Positions 58,178 to 64,000 of a DNA stretch of 64,000 nucleotides are shown here, in pieces. Origin of the DNA: Rhizobium sp. ACO-34A. Lineage in GTDB: Bacteria > Pseudomonadota > Alphaproteobacteria > Rhizobiales > Rhizobiaceae. The stretch is from the NCBI GenBank assembly GCA_002600635.1, contig CP021371.1, positions 1,243,001-1,307,000 of the forward strand. The letters run 5' to 3'. The translations under genes and the position numbers were made by a program. The first letter of the stretch is position 1. Every line of letters begins with the position of its first letter. The notes beneath the pieces are model-generated. The model saw only the letters and a list, made by a program, of their open reading frames with translations, searched no databases and was not told where the DNA came from.

Positions 58178-58206
58178 AGAATGACACCTTTAAGGTGTCA
58201 TTTCAA
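58178..58206 (-). promoter_or_regulatory. mqsRA promoter with operator palindrome
   Basis: A perfect 21-bp palindrome at 58181-58201, with arms ATGACACCTT around a single T, contains ACCTTTAAGGT, the same core as the AACCT...AGGTT sites bound by E. coli MqsA. On the minus strand it sits between TTGAAA (58201-58206) and CATTCT (58178-58183), with a 17-bp gap, so it fills the promoter spacer. The transcript would start almost at the toxin ATG. Confidence 0.7.
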
Positions 58207-59339
58207 GATGTCGAAACGGGAGCCTGCCGTCCCCGATAGACGAAGGCGGGAGGTTCCGCGAGGCCATCCTCTTCTGCCGCCGCCGCAAGGGCTGCGTGAA
58301 GCGGCGAATGCATGCAGACGGGGTCGGTCGCGCGCGCATCTCCGGCAAGCGCCATGGCCTGACAGCGACAGCCGCCGTGGTCGATGTGCTTGCGGGCGCA
58401 GCTTCGGCAGGGCTCCCGCATCCAGTCGTCGCCGCGAAAGGCGTTGAAGGCGCTCCCCTCGTACCAGATGTCGGCAAGCCCGCGTTCCCGCACGTTGTCG
58501 AAGGTCAGTCCCTTGATCGTTTCCGCCGCATGGCAGGGAAGAACCCGGCCCGATGGCGTGACGTTCAGCCCGCTCGATCCCCAGCCGCCCATGCAGGCTT
58601 TCGGATAACTGGAATGATGGTCGGCCGGTACATAGTCGATCACCAGTACGCCTTCATGCCGCCGTCGGGCTTCCGCCACGAAGGCGTTCGCGGCCTCCAC
58701 CTGCGCATGGGTCGGCATAAGGGCCTGCCGGTTGCGTTCGGCCCAGCCGTGGAACTGCACGGTGGCGATCTCGATGCGGCGCGCGCCGAGTTCGATGGCG
58801 AGCGCCACCATGGCTTCCAGTTCGTGCATGTTCTGCTTGTGGCAGACGGCATTGACGGTGAGCGGAATGCCCACGTTTCGCGTCCAGCCGGCAACGGCGA
58901 TCTTGCGCGCATAGCCGCCCGCATAACCGCCGACGACATCGGCCTTTTCCGGCGTCGCGCCCTGCAGCGAAAGCTGCAGGTGGTCGAGACCGGCATCGGC
59001 AAGTTCGGTAATGCGCGCTTCGGTCAGCCCGATGCCTGATGTGATGAGGTTGGTGTAAAGGCCGAAACCGGCTGCCGAGCGCGTCAGATCGACAAGGTCC
59101 CGGCGCGAAGCGGGTTCGCCGCCGGAAAGATGCAGATGCAGCACGCCGAGACCGGCGGCCTGCCTAAAAACTTCGATCCACTCGGCGGTCGACAGTTCCT
59201 CCGAGGCGCGGGTAAGTTCGAGAGGGTTGGAACAATAGGGACAGGCGAGCGGGCAGCGATGGGTCAGTTCCGCCAGCATCGCGATTGGCGGCGCGGGACG
59301 CTGGGTGACGAAGCGGGCGGGACTTGAGTGCTCGTTCAT
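58203..59339 (-). CDS. pqqE: PqqA peptide cyclase (radical SAM) PqqE
   Basis: A 378-residue radical SAM/SPASM enzyme that links Glu and Tyr of the PqqA peptide. The iron-sulfur motif Cys-Pro-Leu-Ala-Cys-Pro-Tyr-Cys is at residues 29-36. SPASM-domain cysteines appear near 247, 268, 310-325 and 345 (Cys-Met-Gly-Gly, Leu-Pro-Cys-His, Cys-Arg-Ser-Cys, Cys-Arg-Cys). It overlaps pqqD by four bases (ATGA). It is the last gene of the operon, and the mqsR toxin promoter overlaps its 3' end. Confidence 0.95.
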   Translation of the reverse strand: MNEHSSPARFVTQRPAPPIAMLAELTHRCPLACPYCSNPLELTRASEELSTAEWIEVFRQAAGLGVLHLHLSGGEPASRRDLVDLTRSAAGFGLYTNLITSGIGLTEARITELADAGLDHLQLSLQGATPEKADVVGGYAGGYARKIAVAGWTRNVGIPLTVNAVCHKQNMHELEAMVALAIELGARRIEIATVQFHGWAERNRQALMPTHAQVEAANAFVAEARRRHEGVLVIDYVPADHHSSYPKACMGGWGSSGLNVTPSGRVLPCHAAETIKGLTFDNVRERGLADIWYEGSAFNAFRGDDWMREPCRSCARKHIDHGGCRCQAMALAGDARATDPVCMHSPLHAALAAAAEEDGLAEPPAFVYRGRQAPVSTS

Positions 59340-59650
59340 GACGCTAGCTCCAGCAGTCGCCGGTTGGAAAACTCCCGGATGAAGGCGAGGATATCGGCGA
59401 GCACGGCCTCTTTCGGCGCATCGAACTGCCGGGAAAAATTCTCCGCGATCTCGTCGAGGCTGCGCTTGCCGTCCAGAGCCCTGATGATGGCGACCGCGAT
59501 TTCATCCAGCGCCAGCGCCCGTTCGGGGGCGAGCAGCACGGTCTGCCCGCGAACCGGATCCTCCCGCAGCTTCACGCCGCGGGCGAGCCTTGCAACGGTG
59601 CCGCCATCGACCGTTATGGCAGTGGTCTCGGGGGCGTCACTTCCGCTCAT
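59336..59650 (-). CDS. pqqD: PqqA-binding chaperone PqqD
   Basis: A 104-residue PqqD protein, which holds the PqqA peptide and delivers it to PqqE. Family landmarks are Leu-Arg-Glu-Asp-Pro-Val-Arg-Gly-Gln-Thr-Val-Leu-Leu-Ala-Pro-Glu-Arg near residue 28 and Leu-Asp-Glu-Ile-Ala-Val-Ala-Ile-Ile-Arg. The N-terminal 15 residues are variable. The open frame runs back to 60142, but ATG 59650 overlapping the pqqC stop by ATGA is the obvious start. Confidence 0.93.
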   Translation of the reverse strand: MSGSDAPETTAITVDGGTVARLARGVKLREDPVRGQTVLLAPERALALDEIAVAIIRALDGKRSLDEIAENFSRQFDAPKEAVLADILAFIREFSNRRLLELAS

Positions 59651-60450
59651 TCCGCCGCTCCCTGCAAGGGCTGGTCGTCGATTTCGCCGGTCACGCCCTC
59701 GCGTCCGTCCCAGCCGCCGGGCGGAATGCGCGCAGGCGCCACGTAAGCCGAATGCAGCGTGTCGAGCTGCGACCAGAGCACATCGGTCTTGAAGGTCAGC
59801 GCCGCCGCCGCCGCATCCTGCTTTTCGAGCGTGTCGGCATGGTCGAGCACATGGGCAAGCCCGAAAGCGACGTCCTGCGGCGCCTCGTTCAGCCGCTGAC
59901 GGAAGTAGGAGAGGGCGGCATCGTCGGCGAAGGCATAGTGTTTCAGCAGCCCGGCGATGCGGTTCTCGTGGATAGCCGGTGCGAAGAGTTCGGTGAGCGA
60001 CGAGGCCACGGCCTCCAGCAGCGTCTTTTCCCGTACGAAATGCACATAGGCGTCGACGGCGAAACGGGTGCCCGGCAGAACGCCACGGGCGGAGGCGACA
60101 TAATCGGGATCGAGCCCAACGGCTTCCGCAAGCCTGAGCCACCGCCGGATGCCGCCGCCCTCCGTCAAGCCTCCGTCGTGATCCTCGATGCGGCTTCGCC
60201 AGATGCGCCGGAGCCGGGGATTTTCGCAGCGGGACAGAAAAGCGGCGTCCTTCATCGGGATGCGGCTCTGGTAGTAATAGCGGTTGATGACCCAGGCGCG
60301 CACCTGCGTCATCGAACAGTCGCCGCCATGCAGCATCCGGTGAAAGGGGTGCTTGTCGTGATAACGTGCCGTGCCGATGGCCCTGAGACGCGCCTCGAAG
60401 GCGGCTTTTTCAGGCGACGTTGATATCTGCGGGGATGTGGATGTCTGCAA
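59647..60450 (-). CDS. pqqC: Pyrroloquinoline-quinone synthase PqqC
   Basis: A 267-residue cofactor-free oxidase that performs the final ring-closing oxidation to PQQ. The protein shows the PqqC pattern: Tyr-His-Asp-Lys-His-Pro-Phe-His near residue 32, Asn-Arg-Tyr-Tyr-Tyr-Gln-Ser-Arg-Ile-Pro near 62, Glu-Asp-His-Asp-Gly near 90, and Thr-Glu-Leu-Phe-Ala-Pro-Ala-Ile-His near 140. The TTG at 60450 has GGAGGTG six bases upstream. It overlaps pqqB by 41 bases. The first 15 residues are Ser/Thr/Pro-rich and not conserved-looking. Confidence 0.94.
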   Translation of the reverse strand: MQTSTSPQISTSPEKAAFEARLRAIGTARYHDKHPFHRMLHGGDCSMTQVRAWVINRYYYQSRIPMKDAAFLSRCENPRLRRIWRSRIEDHDGGLTEGGGIRRWLRLAEAVGLDPDYVASARGVLPGTRFAVDAYVHFVREKTLLEAVASSLTELFAPAIHENRIAGLLKHYAFADDAALSYFRQRLNEAPQDVAFGLAHVLDHADTLEKQDAAAAALTFKTDVLWSQLDTLHSAYVAPARIPPGGWDGREGVTGEIDDQPLQGAAE

Positions 60451-61348
60451 GGCTCACCTCCATGCCGTCATGGCCGACCTCGAAGCCCGCGCTTTCCACC
60501 TGCCGGCGCTCCGCTCCGGCCTGCCAGATCGGGTTGGTATTGTTGATGTGCACGTAGATTTTCCGCGCGACCGAGAGCGCGGAAAGCGCTGCCAGGCTGC
60601 CGCCCGAGCCGGTGATCGGCATGTGTCCCATGCGCCGCCCCGTCTTGTGGCCGACGCCGGCCGCAATCATCTCGTCGTCGGTAAAGACGGTGCCGTCGAA
60701 GAAGGCGAGGTCGGCTCCCTTGAGGCGAGCGCCAAGCGCCGGCGTCATCGCACCGCAGCCGGGAATGTAATAGGCCCGCCGTTCGCCGATCAGGAATTCC
60801 ACCCCGACCGTATCCTCGCTCTCCTGCCCGAGCCGGAGGCCTTCCGTCTCCAGATAGAGCGGCGTCTTGCCGGGCACGGAAAACAGCCGGATCCGCATCC
60901 CCGGAAGGGGAGAAAATACGGTGTCGAGTGCGATCACCTTCCGCGCCACGAGAGCGGGGTCCAGAACCTCGAAGACCGGGTTCCGCCGAAGCGTCTCAAT
61001 CAGCGCCGCCGTGGCAAACAGCGTGAACGGCTGTTTTTCCCGAAGCGTCAGCAGGCCTGTGACATGGTCGATGTCGCCATTGGTGACGACGACACTGCCG
61101 ATCGGGCTGCCGCGCAGGCCCCGAGGATGCAGGCTGGCATTTTTCTCGATCTGTGCCCGGATATCCGGCGAGGCGTTGAAGACCACCCAGTGTTCGCCGT
61201 CGGCGCTGACGGCCAGCGACGATTGGGTCTGTGGCGTCACGCCCGATGCCGGATCGCGCGCCGCCATGCAGTTGGGACAGCCGCAATTCCATTGCGGCAA
61301 CCCGCCGCCGGCGGCCGCGCCGAGCACGAGGAAACGAAGTTTGCTCAT
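60410..61348 (-). CDS. pqqB: PQQ biosynthesis protein PqqB
   Basis: A 312-residue metallo-beta-lactamase-fold protein that hydroxylates the tyrosine of the cyclised PqqA product. The N-terminus Leu-Val-Leu-Gly-Ala-Ala-Ala-Gly-Gly-Gly-Leu-Pro-Gln-Trp-Asn-Cys-Gly-Cys-Pro-Asn-Cys is diagnostic, with the Cys set for zinc. Asn-Gly-Asp-Ile-Asp-His-Val-Thr-Gly-Leu-Leu near residue 92 replaces the usual HxHxDH motif. The gene starts 21 bases after the pqqA stop. Confidence 0.95.
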   Translation of the reverse strand: MSKLRFLVLGAAAGGGLPQWNCGCPNCMAARDPASGVTPQTQSSLAVSADGEHWVVFNASPDIRAQIEKNASLHPRGLRGSPIGSVVVTNGDIDHVTGLLTLREKQPFTLFATAALIETLRRNPVFEVLDPALVARKVIALDTVFSPLPGMRIRLFSVPGKTPLYLETEGLRLGQESEDTVGVEFLIGERRAYYIPGCGAMTPALGARLKGADLAFFDGTVFTDDEMIAAGVGHKTGRRMGHMPITGSGGSLAALSALSVARKIYVHINNTNPIWQAGAERRQVESAGFEVGHDGMEVSLADIHIPADINVA

Positions 61349-61369
61349 CGCCCCGTGCCCGTCGAGCGA

Positions 61370-61465
61370 TCAGAACAGGACGGGTTCGTCACCGTCTGCC
61401 GGTGCGTAACGGTTGATTTCCATGCCGCAACTGACTTCGATGAATTTCGGTGCAGTCCATTTCAT
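61370..61465 (-). CDS. pqqA: PQQ precursor peptide PqqA
   Basis: A 31-residue precursor: Met-Lys-Trp-Thr-Ala-Pro-Lys-Phe-Ile-Glu-Val-Ser-Cys-Gly-Met-Glu-Ile-Asn-Arg-Tyr followed by an acidic tail Ala-Asp-Gly-Asp-Glu-Pro. Glu16 and Tyr20 in the Glu-x-x-x-Tyr motif are the residues that become PQQ. GGGAGGAA seven bases before ATG 61465 gives strong translation. It is the first gene of pqqABCDE. Confidence 0.97.
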   Translation of the reverse strand: MKWTAPKFIEVSCGMEINRYAPADGDEPVLF

Positions 61466-61827
61466 GACAGTTCCTCCCGAAGTTGGTGGGTCCGCTTGCT
61501 GTCCTCCACCTTATGTGGATGCCGCTTCCCCGTGAGCAGGAAACACGGTCTGGACACTCCTCCAAGCGGAGTTGATCCTAGGGAGCGAAGGTGGTGGGCG
61601 GCAATACGGAGAAACGTATCGGTTTTGGTGAAGAACCGGTGCCGCTGCAAACCTGCTGTTGCCAGTTTTCGCGCGCAGGCCATCGCATATTGAGGGCGAG
61701 ACGGTGCGGCATTCTTAACCCTCCCCCTTGTGGGGAGGGTGGCCGGCAGGCGGGAGGGGTTTTGATGCGGAGTGTCCCTGCCTTTCATATGCAAGTGCTC
61801 TGGCTTTCGGGGAAGGAGAGGATTTCA
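61466..61827. other. Divergent intergenic region with pqq promoter and repeat
   Basis: 362 bases between pqqA and the divergent membrane-protein gene. It holds the pqq promoter region and, at 61717-61762, a palindromic repeat. I see no gene and no clear regulator site. Confidence 0.45.
61717..61762. repeat. Rhizobial G/C-palindromic intergenic repeat
   Basis: AACCCTCCCC and TGGGGAGGGT form a tight hairpin, followed by GGCCGGCAGGCGGGAGGGGTT. Such AACCCTCCCC...GGGAGGGG elements are scattered between genes of many Rhizobiales (from memory). It belongs to a different family from the RIME-like copies. Confidence 0.5.
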
Positions 61828-62265
61828 ATGGGGATGAGATTCTTGAAAACGCTGCTTGTCATGCTCGCCGCTCTCGTCGGCGGCTATCTGACAGCGCTTG
61901 GCGTGGGGCTTGCGGCCTTCGATATCTTCGAGGTGTCGCAACTTGAAGGCGCCAATGCCATGGGGCTGGCATTCTTCATCTGCCCAGCGGTGGCGGTGGT
62001 CAGCGCTCTGGCGGCGGGTAGCTGGTACTGGATCGTCTCCGGGAAACGCAATCCCGAGACGAAAGCCGCACCGGGAGCGAGGAGCCGTATCGCGTGGGTG
62101 GCCGTGGCCGCAGTCGGCGGATGGCTTGCGGGCCTGATGCTTCAATGGCTTCTGGCTGGGCAATCCTACGAAACCTACGTTGTGGCGCTCACCGTCTCGC
62201 TCGCACCGTGGCTTGGAGCCATAGGGTCTGCTGCCGCCGCATGGTGGATGCAGCGGCGGGATTGA
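61828..62265 (+). CDS. Small four-helix membrane protein, unknown function
   Basis: A 145-residue protein with four membrane helices: Thr-Leu-Leu-Val-Met-Leu-Ala-Ala-Leu-Val-Gly-Gly-Tyr-Leu, Ala-Met-Gly-Leu-Ala-Phe-Phe-Ile-Cys-Pro-Ala-Val, Ile-Ala-Trp-Val-Ala-Val-Ala-Ala-Val-Gly-Gly-Trp-Leu and Ala-Pro-Trp-Leu-Gly-Ala-Ile-Gly-Ser-Ala-Ala. It has no family I recognise. AAGGAGAGG about seven bases before ATG 61828 sets the start; the open frame upstream is not coding. It converges on bioY. Confidence 0.65.
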   Translation: MGMRFLKTLLVMLAALVGGYLTALGVGLAAFDIFEVSQLEGANAMGLAFFICPAVAVVSALAAGSWYWIVSGKRNPETKAAPGARSRIAWVAVAAVGGWLAGLMLQWLLAGQSYETYVVALTVSLAPWLGAIGSAAAAWWMQRRD

Positions 62266-62329
62266 GCCAAGCGTTGGTAGCAATGCCATTGAGCGGAGCC
62301 GGCCGCAATTGCTGCCGGCACGAATTGGC

Positions 62330-62893
62330 TCAGACCCGCTGCGGCAACAGCGGATAGCCGACCATCACCGCACGGCCGGCGAGACCGGCAACGGCAGCCT
62401 TCAGCAGATCGCCCGGAATGAAGGCCATCGAGCCGAGGAAAGCCTTCTCAAGCCCGAGGCCCGCGCCGAAGGCGAGATAGCCGATGCCGAAGAGATAGAG
62501 CACCACCACACCGCCGATGGCAGCCGCCGCGAAGAAGCCGAGCGTCTGCGGCAGGGCCGCCATGGTCGGCCGCGCGAAGCGTTCGGCGATCAGGCCGGTG
62601 ATATAGGCCGCCGGAACCCAGCCGATCAGGAAGCCGACCGTCGGGCCGGCAAAGACGGCAAGACCGCCACGACCACCCGAGAGCACCGGCAGGCCGATGG
62701 CGACCAGCAGGATGACGAGCAGCGGCGCCAGCGCCCCGCGCTTCGCCCCGAGGATGACGCCGGCCAGCATCACGCCGAGCGATTGCAGCGTGATCGGCAC
62801 GGGAATGAAGCCGAGCGTGATCGGCGGGATAAGGCCGAGCGCCACGATGATTGCGGCAAACAGCGAAACGAGGACGAGGTCACGGGTGTTCAT
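62330..62893 (-). CDS. bioY: Biotin transporter substrate-binding protein BioY
   Basis: A 187-residue membrane protein, the S component of the ECF biotin transporter, with about six helices. The BioY stretch Ile-Pro-Val-Pro-Ile-Thr-Leu-Gln-Ser-Leu-Gly-Val-Met-Leu-Ala-Gly near residue 30, Gly-Gly-Arg-Gly-Gly-Leu-Ala-Val-Phe-Ala-Gly-Pro-Thr near 72 and Phe-Ile-Pro-Gly-Asp-Leu-Leu-Lys near 160 identify it. GGGAGACACA precedes ATG 62893. It follows bioN by 63 bases. Confidence 0.94.
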   Translation of the reverse strand: MNTRDLVLVSLFAAIIVALGLIPPITLGFIPVPITLQSLGVMLAGVILGAKRGALAPLLVILLVAIGLPVLSGGRGGLAVFAGPTVGFLIGWVPAAYITGLIAERFARPTMAALPQTLGFFAAAAIGGVVVLYLFGIGYLAFGAGLGLEKAFLGSMAFIPGDLLKAAVAGLAGRAVMVGYPLLPQRV

Positions 62894-62956
62894 TGTGTCT
62901 CCCTTGGGCATGTCCGCCTGCAACGGCGGTACCTGCGAATTTTCCCCAGCCCTTGC

Positions 62957-63559
62957 TCATTGGCCGCGAATGCCGCGCGCGTCAATGGCGGCCGCGATGT
63001 TGTCGGCATCCTTCAGCGTCGAAATGATCAGCGGCCCCAGGATCGTGGTAACTTTCGGCCGGATACCGCGCGCGCGATGCGCCTCGCGGATCGCTTCGTA
63101 ACGCGTCAGGATCTCCGGCACGAAGCGGACCACCAGCCCGACCGAAAGCCCGATATCGGCGGCCTTGACGAGCCCCAGCCGCTCCAGCGGCGCGGCGGTG
63201 CGTGTGATCGTATCGATGAAGGCTGAGACAGTGGTGGAAGCCGTAACCGCAGCGCCCAGCATCATCAGCGTGGAAAGCCGGAGTGTCGTCACCATGGCTT
63301 CTTCGGCGCTTGTCAGCAGAAGATGGAACAGGCCGACCAATAGGATCGTCGCAAGCACCGGACGAAGCGGCCTGATCGCGGCTGGAATCGGCTGGCCGAG
63401 GCTGAAATAAAGCCCGCTCGACAGGATGAGCGCCGGCACCAGAAAGCGTGGATCGCGGGTGAGGAAGATGAGAACGGCGGCAAGCGCCAGCCCGGCGATC
63501 TTGGCCGTGGCGGGCAGGCGGTGGAGCGGGCTCTCGCCGGCAACATGAAGACTTCTCAT
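62957..63559 (-). CDS. bioN: ECF transporter T component BioN
   Basis: A 200-residue membrane protein of the EcfT/CbiQ family with four or five helices and two cytoplasmic Ala-Arg-Gly-type coupling motifs (Ala-His-Arg-Ala-Arg-Gly-Ile-Arg near residue 157 and Ile-Asp-Ala-Arg-Gly-Ile-Arg at the end). It connects the BioM ATPase with BioY. It overlaps bioM by four bases. Confidence 0.93.
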   Translation of the reverse strand: MRSLHVAGESPLHRLPATAKIAGLALAAVLIFLTRDPRFLVPALILSSGLYFSLGQPIPAAIRPLRPVLATILLVGLFHLLLTSAEEAMVTTLRLSTLMMLGAAVTASTTVSAFIDTITRTAAPLERLGLVKAADIGLSVGLVVRFVPEILTRYEAIREAHRARGIRPKVTTILGPLIISTLKDADNIAAAIDARGIRGQ

Positions 63560-64000
63560 GACAGGGCAAGCTCCCGGTAGCGGGCAATCGCATCCTGTGG
63601 CCCGCCGTCGAAGGCCAGCCGTCCCTGATGAAACACCAGCACGCGGCCGAAGCCGGAAACGAGGTCGAGATCGTGGCTGATGACGATCGCCTGTTGCGGC
63701 AGCGCGTCGATTGCCGCCTGCACCATGGCGCGGTTCCTGAGATCGAGCTGGTTGGTCGGCTCGTCGAAGATCACCATGTCAGGCCCGGTGACGATCACGG
63801 CGGCAAGGGCCGCGAGCTGCAACTCGCCGCCGGAAAGCTCATGCGGCCGCCGGTCCGCCAGATGGGCGATGCCGAGTTGCGCCAGAACGCCATCGACGGC
63901 CTTGGTCAGCGCCTCGCCCTTCACGCCCCGGCTCTTCGGCCCGAAGGCGATATCGTCGCGAATGATCGGCAGGATGATCTGGTTGGCCGGGTTCTGGAAG
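63556..64000 (-). CDS. bioM: ECF transporter ATPase BioM (partial)
   Basis: The C-terminal part of an ABC ATPase, open to the window edge. Reading from the edge it begins at the Q-loop (Phe-Gln-Asn-Pro-Ala-Asn-Gln-Ile), then the signature Leu-Ser-Gly-Gly-Glu-Leu-Gln, Walker B Met-Val-Ile-Phe-Asp-Glu-Pro-Thr-Asn-Gln-Leu-Asp, and the switch His in Ile-Ser-His-Asp-Leu-Asp. Walker A lies outside the window. The gene order BioM-BioN-BioY and the ATGA overlap with bioN identify it as the energiser of biotin uptake. Confidence 0.9.
   Translation of the reverse strand, partial: FQNPANQIILPIIRDDIAFGPKSRGVKGEALTKAVDGVLAQLGIAHLADRRPHELSGGELQLAALAAVIVTGPDMVIFDEPTNQLDLRNRAMVQAAIDALPQQAIVISHDLDLVSGFGRVLVFHQGRLAFDGGPQDAIARYRELALS

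Noticed and set aside
59336..60142. A 268-residue PqqD fusion protein
   Set aside because: The upstream 164 codons are pqqC read in another frame. ATG 59650 overlaps the pqqC stop in the usual coupled arrangement.
1..64000. CRISPR arrays, prophage, complete insertion sequences, rRNA or tRNA genes
   Set aside because: I looked for regularly spaced repeats, integrase or transposase motifs, phage structural genes and cloverleaf sequences and found none that I could support.

Overview
The window is high-GC DNA from an alphaproteobacterium, most likely one of the Rhizobiaceae (Ensifer/Shinella/Rhizobium-like; I cannot name the genus). The signs are a fused SecDF, a DUF982 protein, RIME1-like two-palindrome intergenic repeats, TGA-N9-TCA iron boxes of the RirA type, a consensus CtrA box, Cyo quinol oxidase linked to SURF1, and an ECF-type biotin transporter (BioMNY). 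It looks like ordinary chromosomal sequence with accessory metabolic islands. I saw no prophage, complete insertion sequence, CRISPR array, rRNA or tRNA.

Layout. 0-9.9 kb: NTF2-like protein, thioesterase, HerA-like ATPase, SecDF, a pair of split-barrel flavin-type proteins (one fused to GAF and a winged-helix-like tail), divergent hemerythrin-like protein and YceI. 10-15.1 kb: membrane PQQ glucose dehydrogenase (gcd), LysR regulator, ABM monooxygenase, DUF2798, aldo/keto reductase. 15.3-20.4 kb: iron/siderophore-type ABC importer with two paralogous binding proteins and a divergent methyltransferase around a RirA-type box. 20.4-23.7 kb: MITE-like element, DUF982, tam, haloacid dehalogenase, class IV aminotransferase. 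23.7-28.7 kb: cyoABCD-SURF1 operon. 29.2-36 kb: oligopeptidase B, DUF1697, a small gene behind a CtrA box, MerR metalloregulator with cupin, Tat-exported hydrolase, then an attenuator-controlled GNAT gene and a DJ-1/PfpI gene. 35.8-37.5 kb: cobalamin riboswitch and cbtB-cbtA. 38-43 kb: cytochromes c, LysE exporter with YafY-type regulator, GT-C glycosyltransferase, ADPRM-like phosphoesterase. 43.4-48.2 kb: a second RirA-box ABC importer operon that also encodes an amidotransferase-like protein and an FmdE-like protein. 48.4-57.3 kb: bestrophin, GGDEF-EAL protein, sulfide:quinone oxidoreductase, AI-2E exporter family, soluble PAS chemoreceptor, sorbosone-dehydrogenase-like quinoprotein. 57.4-61.5 kb: mqsRA toxin-antitoxin and pqqABCDE. 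61.8-64 kb: membrane protein and bioMNY, cut by the window end.

How the genes fit together. pqqABCDE makes the cofactor for Gcd and probably for the sorbosone-dehydrogenase-like protein. Electrons from Gcd would enter the quinone pool and can leave through the Cyo oxidase in the same window. Two iron-box operons and the B12-riboswitch cbtBA operon add metal uptake.

The most striking finding is at 34.5-34.7 kb: a short leader ORF ending Tyr-Phe-Trp-Ala-Tyr-Arg-stop, followed by three mutually exclusive hairpins and a T-run. This is a textbook amino-acid attenuator, but the gene behind it is a GNAT acetyltransferase rather than a biosynthetic gene. Other notable points are an MqsA antitoxin with no cysteines, RIME-like repeats whose edges supply stop codons of neighbouring genes, and the unusual gene content of the second ABC operon.
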